NCBI GenBank assembly: GCA_947253135.1
Contig: CAMXYS010000024.1
Coordinates: forward strand, 1 to 15,525
Reading direction: 5' to 3'
Length of the DNA: 15,525 nt
Source: an uncultured Clostridia bacterium
GTDB taxonomy: Bacteria > Bacillota > Clostridia > Saccharofermentanales > Fastidiosipilaceae
In this document: positions 1 through 6,899 of the stretch, piece by piece
How the letters are laid out: the number at the start of each line of letters is the position of its first letter
Position numbering within the stretch: position 1 is the stretch's first letter
Position numbers and translations under genes: made by a program
The notes under the pieces: model-generated
Told to the model about the DNA's origin: nothing
Databases searched by the model: none
The model's input: the letters and a program-made list of their open reading frames with translations, nothing else

Positions 1-33
1 TCGTCGGCAGCGTCAGATGTGTATAAGAGACAG
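1..33 (+). other. Residual Illumina Nextera (Tn5) sequencing adapter
   Basis: Bases 1-14 (TCGTCGGCAGCGTC) are the Nextera read-1 tag and bases 15-33 (AGATGTGTATAAGAGACAG) are the 19-bp Tn5 mosaic end used in tagmentation libraries. The match is exact and sits at the very edge of the sequence. It is an untrimmed library artefact, not a natural transposon end, and it shows that the contig begins here. Confidence 0.97.
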
Positions 34-138
34 TTATTGATAGTAGCTAATTCTCTTCTTTTTAGCCTTACATCTTCTCATTAATTTTGTTTTATTAGGC
101 AATACTTCTCTTTCGAAAACAGCTTTACCGGAGTCATG
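34..138. other. Short AT-rich non-coding stretch at contig edge
   Basis: This 105-bp stretch lies between the adapter and the terminator of the prsA-like gene. I see no ribosome binding site, open frame or RNA structure I can support. It probably is the start of the spacer to the next gene, which is lost beyond the contig end. Confidence 0.5.
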
Positions 139-176
139 AAAAAGCCGACCCACTCTCGCTGAGGGGGGGTCGGCTC
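139..176 (-). terminator. Rho-independent terminator of the prsA-like gene
   Basis: Read on the minus strand, AGCCGACCC (arm at 167-175) pairs with GGGTCGGCT (arm at 143-151) across a 15-nt loop. The second arm runs into a short T tract (plus-strand A's at 139-143). It lies 25 bp after the stop codon of the foldase gene and ends the minus-strand parAB-side transcription unit. Confidence 0.9.
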
Positions 177-200
177 TCAGAAAATACAAATCTGTTTTTC

Positions 201-1751
201 TTATCGCTTTTTAGCCAGTTTCATGCCTAGGTCGCTGATATGAATCTTATATTCATCCTGCTCTTTTAATGCCTTTATTTCTTCTTCAAATTTATTCTTC
301 CGGATCGCCTGCTCTGATTTGCTCTCCCAGACCGGCTTATCCGCCCGGCCGGTAAAATACATGACATGATATCCATATTGAGTTTCTACAATACCCGTAT
401 CTCCGGTTTTTCTATTTTCATCGAAAATCCAATCGTTAAATTCTGTGACCATTTGTCCCAGAGGAACGTCATCATAGCGCTCTGATTCCTTGGCCTTGCC
501 ATCTTGTACCAGCTGGTCCCCGAGCTCTTTCATTTGCTCTTCACTTTTAATCTTGGCCAAGGTTTCTTCTGCAGCCTGCTTAGCACTTTCTTTTTGCTCA
601 GCAGTGGCCTTTTCCCGGTCTGCTTCAAAGAGAATGTGACGGACACCGGGCAGGTGGGCATTATCCTGTTCTCTGGATACATAATAGACGACAAAGTAGC
701 GGTCATTTGATTCAATTACAGCCTTGTCGCCATTTTCCCGCTCTTGGTCAAATAGCCAATCCGCCACTTCCTTATTCACAATCGACCCCTTTAAATTAGT
801 TTGCAAGGTTTCGGATTCTTTATCTGTATCGGTAGTATAGGATTTGGCAACCTCATCAAAGGTATTTTCGTCTGTCAGCCGATCGAGCATCTCTTCAGCT
901 TTTGCCTTAGCCTCCTGTTTGAGCTTTTCCTTTTCTGCAGCCGTTACCTCCGGCTTTGCTTCCTTGTTATCTTCCCCATTTGCCTCTGCCTTGGTGGGAT
1001 CCTCAGGAGCAATCATGAAACTGTGATAGGTAACGTAATCCAAGTTATCTTTATTTTCATCGTAATATTTCTTTATATCTTCAGCCGTAACGTCATACGT
1101 CTTGAGGTGCTCTTGTTCAAATTTGTGAGCAAGTGTTACTCTTTCAAACATTGCAGCCAGTCGATCCGGCTTAGCACCCGGTCCAAATTGTTGTAGAAGC
1201 GCATTCGCATATTCTGCATCCGTTTTGTACTGGGCCTTCAATTGGTCGAAGTAGTCCTGGATCTGTTTTTTCTCTTTTTCATCCAGGGCTATATTATTTT
1301 TTGCAGCTTGATCGGCCTTTAGATAAATATCCTGTATCGACTGCTCAGTAGCCTCATGAAAATATTCTTCCCATGTTTTTTCCGGATCCATGAGCGATTT
1401 TGCCGTTAAATCATACTGTCCTGTCTGGTTAGGCCTAATTAACCCCATTCTGGCAATCTGATTAACCTGCATATTGTAAAAATAATTATATTCAGAACCC
1501 TTCACAGCTTGATTGCCAATCTTCATTGGGGGAATAAGGCGCTGTGGCAAGCCTGCTGCAAAAGCAGCCCATAAAAAAAGCACCAGGACCAAAACAACTA
1601 AAATGATAGGGAATAAAACCCTACCCAACCTACTACCGGTCTTAATAGCCTTCTTTTTACCTTTTTTATCAGTTTGTGCCTTTAGCCTGTTTTTTTTCTC
1701 TAATCGGCGCAAATCCTTTTTGGATTTCTCACCGCTGTCTGTTTGCTTCAT
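201..1751 (-). CDS. Membrane-anchored tandem-parvulin peptidyl-prolyl isomerase (PrsA/SurA-like)
   Basis: This is a predicted extracytoplasmic foldase that isomerises prolyl bonds in exported proteins. From the ATG at 1751 it has 516 residues. A very Lys-rich cytoplasmic N-terminus is followed by one hydrophobic segment (about residues 45-67), with no lipobox Cys, so it looks like a signal anchor rather than a PrsA-type lipoprotein. A SurA-N-like helical region follows, then two parvulin-like units. The second (about 370-470) keeps the fold's hallmarks, VRHILF and YGYHVMYF. The first has YHSFMI but NDRYFVVYY where the second His is expected, and carries an acidic/Lys-rich insertion, so it may be inactive. 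I chose the ATG at 1751 because GGAGAG lies 9 nt upstream. The frame is open back to 1811, and an ATG at 1796 directly follows a TATAAT promoter, which would put parS inside the coding region. The family is clear; the exact substrate role is not. Confidence 0.85.
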   Translation of the reverse strand: MKQTDSGEKSKKDLRRLEKKNRLKAQTDKKGKKKAIKTGSRLGRVLFPIILVVLVLVLFLWAAFAAGLPQRLIPPMKIGNQAVKGSEYNYFYNMQVNQIARMGLIRPNQTGQYDLTAKSLMDPEKTWEEYFHEATEQSIQDIYLKADQAAKNNIALDEKEKKQIQDYFDQLKAQYKTDAEYANALLQQFGPGAKPDRLAAMFERVTLAHKFEQEHLKTYDVTAEDIKKYYDENKDNLDYVTYHSFMIAPEDPTKAEANGEDNKEAKPEVTAAEKEKLKQEAKAKAEEMLDRLTDENTFDEVAKSYTTDTDKESETLQTNLKGSIVNKEVADWLFDQERENGDKAVIESNDRYFVVYYVSREQDNAHLPGVRHILFEADREKATAEQKESAKQAAEETLAKIKSEEQMKELGDQLVQDGKAKESERYDDVPLGQMVTEFNDWIFDENRKTGDTGIVETQYGYHVMYFTGRADKPVWESKSEQAIRKNKFEEEIKALKEQDEYKIHISDLGMKLAKKR

Positions 1752-1779
1752 TCCTGTTATCTCTCCAATCATCTTCGTT

Positions 1780-1795
1780 CGTTTCACGTGAAACA
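1780..1795. promoter_or_regulatory. parS: parS site 1 (15/16 match), at the prsA-like promoter
   Basis: The sequence CGTTTCACGTGAAACA matches the Spo0J/ParB palindrome TGTTTCACGTGAAACA at 15 of 16 positions (the first base differs). It sits immediately downstream of the TATAAT element for the foldase gene, over the expected transcription start and leader, so ParB bound here could also affect that promoter. Confidence 0.9.
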
Positions 1796-1802
1796 TTTTC
1801 TT

Positions 1803-1808
1803 ATTATA
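1803..1808 (-). promoter_or_regulatory. -10 element (TATAAT) for the prsA-like gene
   Basis: On the minus strand a perfect TATAAT is followed by exactly six bases (AAGAAA) and an ATG at 1796. The predicted start of transcription is the A of that ATG. No good -35 hexamer is seen at 16-18 bp; TTGATA lies 14 bp upstream. The transcript would carry parS and then the GGAGAG ribosome binding site for the ATG at 1751. Confidence 0.55.
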
Positions 1809-1824
1809 CACAAAGTTGCTTCTA

Positions 1825-2595
1825 TCAACCTAGGGCAAAATTTTCATCAAAATACATTCTGTATCCATCTTGTAAAGCATTTATAAGTAGCCTATTTAAA
1901 GGAAATTCCCCTTGCAAAGGTTTCAGAACATTTAGCTGCAAATCGATTAAATCATCGGATACTCTAGCAGCAATACTACTTTCTTTTCTTCTCCCGAAAC
2001 CTAAAAGATAAGATCCATAATTTTTATCACTCATACACAAACTCACATAAAGATAGGCGAGGCTGAGTAATTCTACATACAAGAAATATAATGGCGAACT
2101 ACTATCGAGTGTAGCCCCGCTCAATTCATCGATTTTTTCATCAATTTCAGGAAGATAGCCGGCCAGTTGTTGCTCTAAATTTTCTGTCAAAAACCAATCC
2201 TTATAGGTTTTTGCAATTCTTTTTCTTTGTGAGCGGTTCATTTTTTCGTTTTTATAAGTTATCAGGATTTGCAAATGCCCCAACCAGCTGTCTGCCCATG
2301 GTACCTGCTTTGTTTTACCCTTTTTAAAACGATCTTGCCAAATTTTTAGAAAAAACTCAGCCGCCTCGCCTTTATCTTTACTTTTTTCCAAAAAAGATAA
2401 TCTTTCCTCCGGTTTTTCTATTTTCGCGTATTCTTTTAGCCAAGAAAAAAAATCTCCTTGATCTTGATTCCTTGATTCTTCAATCTTATTTAGCTTCTGT
2501 TCAGAACCGCAGTAAACACAAAAAACTCTGGGAGCATCAAGTGCTGCATCAAATTTTTTGCCACATGAACTACACGTATAATTTTTTGTTTCCAT
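1825..2595 (-). CDS. Zinc-ribbon protein of unknown function, next to parAB
   Basis: I do not recognise this 256-residue protein. It opens with a four-Cys zinc ribbon: CSSC at residues 8-11 and CVYC at 26-29, the second followed by GSEQ. The rest has no transmembrane segment or signal peptide. It is rich in Lys, Glu and aromatic residues and looks mostly helical, with no catalytic motif I can name. The start ATG has a good ribosome binding site (AGAAGGAA, 4 nt upstream). It follows parB on the same strand across an 82-bp gap that holds a perfect parS and a 20-bp inverted repeat, and it ends 13 bp before the outermost ATG of the foldase frame. A cytoplasmic, zinc-binding or adaptor role is inference from the ribbon alone. 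A partition-linked function is only suggested by position. Confidence 0.75.
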   Translation of the reverse strand: METKNYTCSSCGKKFDAALDAPRVFCVYCGSEQKLNKIEESRNQDQGDFFSWLKEYAKIEKPEERLSFLEKSKDKGEAAEFFLKIWQDRFKKGKTKQVPWADSWLGHLQILITYKNEKMNRSQRKRIAKTYKDWFLTENLEQQLAGYLPEIDEKIDELSGATLDSSSPLYFLYVELLSLAYLYVSLCMSDKNYGSYLLGFGRRKESSIAARVSDDLIDLQLNVLKPLQGEFPLNRLLINALQDGYRMYFDENFALG

Positions 2596-2610
2596 GATTT
2601 CCTTCTATCA

Positions 2611-2630
2611 ATGTAGAATTCGATCTACAT
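2611..2630. repeat. 20-bp inverted repeat upstream of the zinc-ribbon gene
   Basis: ATGTAGA (2611-2617) and TCTACAT (2624-2630) are perfect 7-bp inverted arms around ATTCGA. No T tract follows on either strand, so it is not a terminator. It sits 15 bp upstream of the ATG at 2595, where it could be an operator or a leader hairpin. The function is inferred only from shape and place. Confidence 0.5.
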
Positions 2631-2655
2631 CCCAAATTCAATTGTTCTTGTTTTA

Positions 2656-2671
2656 TGTTTCACGTGAAACA
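2656..2671. promoter_or_regulatory. parS: parS site 2 (perfect)
   Basis: A perfect 16-bp TGTTTCACGTGAAACA palindrome, extended by one more base pair on each side (A...T). It lies in the gap just behind the parB stop codon. It is the expected nucleation site for ParB-CTP clamps. Confidence 0.96.
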
Positions 2672-2677
2672 TAGCTT

Positions 2678-3544
2678 TTACTGATCCAAAAGGGCAAGGA
2701 TTCTTTCCAGGTCATCAGTGGAAAAATACTCTATAACAATTTTTCCCTTATTTTTACGGTCGAGCAGGCGAACCTTGGTCCCCAGAGCTCGCATGAGCCG
2801 GTCTTCGGTGTCCTTTACGCTTAATAGATAAGCGTCCGTCTCACTATTTTTACTTTGCTCCTCTTGTTTTTTAGGCGCAAGATAATCTTTCACGAGTTTT
2901 TCAGTTTCTCTTACATTTAAGTTTTTATTAAGAACCTTTTCAGCCAATAAAAACTGTGTATCTGAATCTGAAATAGGGAGGAGGGCTCTGGCATGACCGG
3001 CTGTAATTTCCTTATGAACTAATAAATCTTTTACTTTTTCGCTTAAATTAAGCAAACGAAGGATATTGGCGATAGCAGAGCGACTTTTACCGACCATTGA
3101 TGAAAGCTGTTCTTGCTTCATGTCATAGTCATCAATCAAACGCTTTAAGGCTTCAGCTTCCTCCAATGGATTTAAATCCTGTCTTTGTATATTTTCAATC
3201 AGGGCTTGCTGCAAAATCTGCAAATCACTCAGCTCGCGAATAATAGCGGGAATCGTTTCTTTACCGGCCAGGCGCGATGCCCGCCAGCGGCGCTCACCGG
3301 CTACTATTAAATAACCCTTTTCCGTCCGGGTAACGATGATCGGAATAATAACACCGGACTCTTTGATCGATTCTGCTAAAGCTTCTAATTCAGCTTTGTC
3401 AAACTCTTTGCGGGGCTGGTCGCTATTGGGATAGATCTCTTGAATATTTAAGTGAATTATTTGATCAGCAGAAATTTCTGTTTTTTCTGTCTGCAATAAG
3501 GCTCCTAAACCCTTGCCCAATCCACCTTTTTGTCTAGCTGCCAT
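2678..3544 (-). CDS. parB: Chromosome-partitioning protein ParB (Spo0J)
   Basis: ParB binds parS, hydrolyses CTP, spreads as a sliding clamp and loads SMC near the origin. The 288-residue protein has the expected order. The N-terminal ParB/CTPase domain carries GERRWRAS at residues 83-90 and ENIQRQDLNP at 117-126. A helix-turn-helix region at about 143-163 (QEQLSSMVGKSRSAIANIL) recognises parS, and a C-terminal dimerisation part follows. The N-terminus (KGGLGKGLGALL) is the conserved segment that in Spo0J stimulates the Soj ATPase. The start codon overlaps the parA stop codon by one base (TAATG), so translation is probably coupled. The nearby parS sites, one of them in parA, make this a self-contained partition locus. 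The length is normal for chromosomal ParB. Confidence 0.97.
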   Translation of the reverse strand: MAARQKGGLGKGLGALLQTEKTEISADQIIHLNIQEIYPNSDQPRKEFDKAELEALAESIKESGVIIPIIVTRTEKGYLIVAGERRWRASRLAGKETIPAIIRELSDLQILQQALIENIQRQDLNPLEEAEALKRLIDDYDMKQEQLSSMVGKSRSAIANILRLLNLSEKVKDLLVHKEITAGHARALLPISDSDTQFLLAEKVLNKNLNVRETEKLVKDYLAPKKQEEQSKNSETDAYLLSVKDTEDRLMRALGTKVRLLDRKNKGKIVIEYFSTDDLERILALLDQ

Positions 3545-4320
3545 TATTTTAGATCCTTTCCAGCCCTTTTTATAACTTCTTTGGCTAAATTATTGTAGGC
3601 AATAGCGCCTTTCGATAAGCGGTCATATAGGTTGATCGGTTTTCCGTAACCCGGTGCTTCACTTAAACGTACATTTCTCGGAACCACTGTCTTAAATAAT
3701 TTATCTCCAAAATAATTTTGAACCTCTGCCTTAACTTGCTTAGCCAATTGAGTGCGTCGGTCAAACATCGTTATTAGAACACCGAAAATTTCCAATTTTT
3801 CATTAAGACCCTGCTTGACAAGCTCAATGGTCTGAACTAATTGTGAGAGGCCCTCCAAAGCGTAATACTCTGCCTGAATGGGAACTAAACATCCATCTGC
3901 CGCTGTCAATGCATTTAAAGTTAAAAGACCAAGAGAAGGAGGACAGTCAATTAAAATAAAATCATATTCATCCTTAACTGGATCTAAAGCCTTTTTTAAG
4001 CAAAACTCTCTTTTTTCAGTATCTACGAGTTCTACCTCAGCCCCGGTCAAATCAATATTAGAAGGGCAGAGGTATAATTTTTTTTGAATTGTTTCACGTG
4101 AAACAATTCCGATTTCTTTGTTTTCAATTAAAACATTATAGATAGAATCTTCAAGTTCATTTTTGTCAAATCCCAGACCACTTGTCGTATTGCCCTGAGG
4201 ATCTAAATCCACGAGTAAGGTTTTTTTATTTTTAGCAGCTAAGTAGGCAGCCAAATTAATAGAAGAAGTGCTTTTTCCAACACCACCTTTTTGATTGACT
4301 ACAGCAATAATTTTGGCCAT
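3544..4320 (-). CDS. parA: Chromosome-partitioning ATPase ParA (Soj)
   Basis: This is a Walker-type ATPase that binds DNA as an ATP dimer and works with ParB in origin segregation. In Bacillus subtilis, Soj also controls DnaA. The 258-residue protein has the deviant Walker A motif KGGVGKST at residues 11-18 with the signature Lys, followed by LLVDLDPQGN and then FILIDCPPSLG. The ATG at 4320 is chosen because it aligns with the usual Soj start (MAKIIAVVNQKGG) and has GGGGG five bases upstream. The frame opens four codons earlier at 4332. A perfect parS lies inside the gene at 4090-4105. parA is the first gene of the parAB unit, after a 222-bp gap from gyrB that contains the gyrB terminator. 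Confidence 0.97.
   Translation of the reverse strand: MAKIIAVVNQKGGVGKSTSSINLAAYLAAKNKKTLLVDLDPQGNTTSGLGFDKNELEDSIYNVLIENKEIGIVSRETIQKKLYLCPSNIDLTGAEVELVDTEKREFCLKKALDPVKDEYDFILIDCPPSLGLLTLNALTAADGCLVPIQAEYYALEGLSQLVQTIELVKQGLNEKLEIFGVLITMFDRRTQLAKQVKAEVQNYFGDKLFKTVVPRNVRLSEAPGYGKPINLYDRLSKGAIAYNNLAKEVIKRAGKDLK
4090..4105. promoter_or_regulatory. parS: parS site 3 (perfect), inside parA
   Basis: A perfect TGTTTCACGTGAAACA within the parA coding sequence, extended by one base pair on each side. It encodes the residues around IVSRETIQ in ParA. Intragenic parS sites are common in chromosomal partition systems. Confidence 0.96.
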
Positions 4321-4387
4321 TTTTTCCCCCATAAAAAGATATAGTCCAATTCTAGCACAGGAGCCATTTTATTTTAGAGAAAATAGG

Positions 4388-4403
4388 TGACAAAATCTGT
4401 CAA
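4388..4403 (-). promoter_or_regulatory. Candidate -35 of the parAB promoter with overlapping inverted repeat
   Basis: On the minus strand a consensus TTGACA occupies 4403-4398. It overlaps a 5-bp inverted repeat (TGACA at 4388-4392, TGTCA at 4398-4402). The -10 is poor: TCTAAA at 19 bp is the best I can find. It is a plausible parAB promoter, possibly repressor-controlled, but weakly supported. Confidence 0.35.
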
Positions 4404-4484
4404 CAACAAAAAGATTTTACTTAACTAATTTAAATAAACATATGATATATTTTCTAGTTAGTTTATTTGCCCAATTAATTGCAG
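4404..4484. other. AT-rich spacer between the gyrB terminator and parAB
   Basis: An 81-bp stretch of mostly A and T that follows the gyrB terminator. It contains no open frame with a ribosome binding site. I see only scattered AT-rich hexamers that could be promoter parts. Confidence 0.4.
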
Positions 4485-4512
4485 AAAAAAGGAGGTTAAA
4501 CCAACCTCCTTT
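4485..4512 (-). terminator. Rho-independent terminator after gyrB
   Basis: On the minus strand a perfect 10-bp stem (AAAGGAGGTT pairing with AACCTCCTTT, 4-6 nt loop) runs into a T tract (plus-strand A's from 4485). It ends the dnaN-recF-remB-gyrB unit 42 bp after the gyrB stop. This fits the absence of gyrA directly downstream. Confidence 0.93.
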
Positions 4513-4554
4513 AATTCAAGATAGCTATTTAATCCGGATCAAACAATGCTCTAC

Positions 4555-6594
4555 TTAATAGTCTAGGTGAGCAAATTTTGCATTTTCTTGTATAAATTCT
4601 CGCCGGGGTTCGACCTGTTCGCCCATTAATAGAGTAAAAATACTGTCTGCTTCCTTGGCATCGCCTACTTCAACTTTCAATAAACGCCTGGTTTCCGGAT
4701 TCATAGTTGTTTCCCACAACTGGTCCGGACTCATTTCACCAAGCCCCTTATAGCGCTGAATGGAAGGATTTTCCCAACCCTGCTCGGCCTTTATCTTGTC
4801 GATCCCTTCATCATCATAGGCATAGTAGCCTTCCTTGCCCTGGTAGACCTTATACAAGGGCGGGCAGGCAATGTAAACGTAACCGGCTTCGACCAATTCT
4901 TTCATATGACGGTAGAAGAAGGTGAGGAGCAGGGTGCGAATATGTGACCCGTCAACATCAGCATCAGCCATAATAATAACCTTATGGTAGCGTAACTTAC
5001 TGATATCAAAATCCGCTCCGATACCGGCGCCCAAAGCCATGACGATGGGGGACAACTTGTCATTGTTGTAAACCTTGTCAATCCGGGCTCTTTCTACGTT
5101 CAGCATTTTCCCCCAAAGCGGTAGAATAGCCTGGTAGCGACGCTCTCTCCCACCCTTGGCAGACCCACCGGCTGAATCACCCTCAACAATAAAAATTTCA
5201 CAGAGTTCCGGATCATCTACCTGGCAGTCGGCCAGCTTGCCCGGCAAGGTAATGGCTTCAAAAGAATCGCGGCGGCGAGACAGGTCACGCGCCCTTTTAG
5301 CAGCCTCTCTGGCCCGGCCGGCAGCAATACATTTATCTACAATCAAGCGGGCGTTTTGGGGGTTTTCCAGCAGATATTCCGACAGTTTTTCGTTGACTGC
5401 CGTCTCCACTATACCCCTTATTTCACTGTTGCCCAGACGCGATTTTGTCTGTCCTTCAAATTGCGGTTCAGGCAATTTAACACTAATAATGGCACAGATT
5501 CCTTCGCGGACATCTTCGCCGGAAAAGTTGGCATCATTATCCTTTAATAAACCGGCTGTCCTGGCATAATCATTTATAGCCCTGGTCAGAGCAGACCTAA
5601 AACCGGTTAAATGCGTGCCGCCCTCGATCGTAGCAATATTATTGGCATAGGAGTAGACATTTTCCACATAGGTGTCATTGTAGGCCATGGCCACTTCAAC
5701 AAAAGATTCCCCCACCCGGCTGGCCATATAAATCGGTGGATTAAATAGGGAATTTTTATGTTGATCGATGTATTCCACAAAGGACACTATGCCTCCTTCG
5801 TAGTGTAATAACTTTTTCACGGGCTCCTCATCCGGCCGGTCATCGATCAAATGGATGGTCACCTCCTTATTCAAAAAGGCCATTTCCCGGTAACGAGTCA
5901 GCATAATATCAAAATCAAAGGTGCAGTCCGGGAAAATTTCTGCGTCTGGTTTAAAGATAGTCTTTGTCCCCGTTTCACCTTCCGGCACTGTACCCACAAT
6001 CTGGAGTGGACTGGTGGTTTCGCCTCTGGCAAAAGAAATTTTATAAATATGTCCGTCTCTTTTAACAAAGACATCCATCCACTCGGACAGGGCATTGACA
6101 ACAGAAGCGCCCACACCGTGCAAACCACCTGAAACACTGTAGGCACCGCCGCCAAACTTTCCCCCCGCATGTAAAATTGTATGAACAACTTCAACAGTAG
6201 GAATATTTAATTTGGGGTGGTTGCCCACCGGAATCCCACTGCCGTCATCTTCGATGGTCACCGACCCGTCCTTGTTTAAGATTATTTCAATTCGGTCACA
6301 GCGGCCGGCAATGGCCTCATCCACCGAGTTGGCAACAATCTCGTAAACTAAATGATGCAAGCCTCTGGTGGTCGTGTCACCGATATACATGCCCGGCCTT
6401 TTGCGGACAGCTTCAAGACCTTCCAAAACTTGGATATCAGCCTCGGTATAAACAGAACTGTTGGAGGTATCAAAACTGTCCTGACCCTCAATTTCAACTA
6501 ATTCTTCCACAAAATCGTCAGTGAGTGCCTTGGGATCGGCAGCTAAATTAATCAGCTCGTCGCCATTTTCCAAATCTGCTCTTGAATTTTCCAT
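4555..6594 (-). CDS. gyrB: DNA gyrase subunit B
   Basis: GyrB is the ATPase and TOPRIM subunit that, with GyrA, introduces negative supercoils. The protein has 679 residues from the ATG at 6594. The GHKL ATPase part starts after about 45 residues at LEGLEAVRKRPGMYIG. The glycine-rich ATP lid GGLHGVGASVVNALS and the QTKSRLGN segment follow. The TOPRIM domain holds EGDSAGGSA (E471) and DADVDGSH (D544, D546, D548), and QRYKGLGEM lies near the C-terminus. The acidic N-terminal extension is about 30 residues longer than in Bacillus. The frame also opens at a TTG (6618) overlapping the remB stop, but AGGAAAGGA lies just before the ATG at 6594, so I prefer that. Adjacency to recF and remB supports GyrB over ParE. 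No gyrA follows; it must lie elsewhere. Confidence 0.97.
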   Translation of the reverse strand: MENSRADLENGDELINLAADPKALTDDFVEELVEIEGQDSFDTSNSSVYTEADIQVLEGLEAVRKRPGMYIGDTTTRGLHHLVYEIVANSVDEAIAGRCDRIEIILNKDGSVTIEDDGSGIPVGNHPKLNIPTVEVVHTILHAGGKFGGGAYSVSGGLHGVGASVVNALSEWMDVFVKRDGHIYKISFARGETTSPLQIVGTVPEGETGTKTIFKPDAEIFPDCTFDFDIMLTRYREMAFLNKEVTIHLIDDRPDEEPVKKLLHYEGGIVSFVEYIDQHKNSLFNPPIYMASRVGESFVEVAMAYNDTYVENVYSYANNIATIEGGTHLTGFRSALTRAINDYARTAGLLKDNDANFSGEDVREGICAIISVKLPEPQFEGQTKSRLGNSEIRGIVETAVNEKLSEYLLENPQNARLIVDKCIAAGRAREAAKRARDLSRRRDSFEAITLPGKLADCQVDDPELCEIFIVEGDSAGGSAKGGRERRYQAILPLWGKMLNVERARIDKVYNNDKLSPIVMALGAGIGADFDISKLRYHKVIIMADADVDGSHIRTLLLTFFYRHMKELVEAGYVYIACPPLYKVYQGKEGYYAYDDEGIDKIKAEQGWENPSIQRYKGLGEMSPDQLWETTMNPETRRLLKVEVGDAKEADSIFTLLMGEQVEPRREFIQENAKFAHLDY

Positions 6595-6614
6595 GCTTTC
6601 CTTTCCTCTTGCCC

Positions 6615-6872
6615 TCAAACAATTTGACCGGCGGCCAGACGGCGACGCAATGTCTGCGCGGAAACGGGGGAGAGGTAAACCCCTTCCAGCGTCACAATAA
6701 AGGATTTGGGCAAATCATCTCCCAAAACCGTTACCAGTCCCTCTGCTTCCTTTTGGGCTAAAAAACGACGGGTTGTTTGGTCAGTATTTACCCCAGTTGA
6801 CCCGTCAAGATTAAAGATGCCGACAATCAGGCGGTCGGACAAGGTTCGCTCGCCACCAATATGAATGTACAT
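6615..6872 (-). CDS. remB: RemB/YaaB-like DUF370 protein
   Basis: The 85-residue protein belongs to the DUF370 family. It begins MYIHIGG, has GIFNLD and SFIVT, and ends with YLSPVSAQTLRRRL, closely resembling RemB (YaaB) of Bacillus subtilis, which also lies between recF and gyrB. The related RemA is a DNA-binding regulator of matrix genes; what RemB does in a clostridial setting is not established. The gene sits 27 bp after recF and ends 20 bp before the preferred gyrB start. There is no good ribosome binding site. Instead, an extended -10 promoter element lies exactly six bases before the ATG, so it may be expressed from a leaderless transcript as well as by readthrough from recF. Confidence 0.85.
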   Translation of the reverse strand: MYIHIGGERTLSDRLIVGIFNLDGSTGVNTDQTTRRFLAQKEAEGLVTVLGDDLPKSFIVTLEGVYLSPVSAQTLRRRLAAGQIV

Positions 6873-6878
6873 ATCCGT

Positions 6879-6887
6879 ATTATATCA
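6879..6887 (-). promoter_or_regulatory. Extended -10 promoter (TGATATAAT) directly before remB
   Basis: On the minus strand TGATATAAT is a perfect extended -10 element. Six bases separate TATAAT from the remB ATG, which places the expected transcription start on the A of the start codon. No consensus -35 is seen, as is usual for extended -10 promoters. It would allow remB-gyrB to be transcribed apart from dnaN-recF. Confidence 0.55.
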
Positions 6888-6899
6888 TTTTCCGGGCTT

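Noticed and set aside
15..33. Natural Tn5/IS50 mosaic end
   Set aside because: It is joined to the Nextera read-1 tag and lies at the sequence edge, so it is library adapter.
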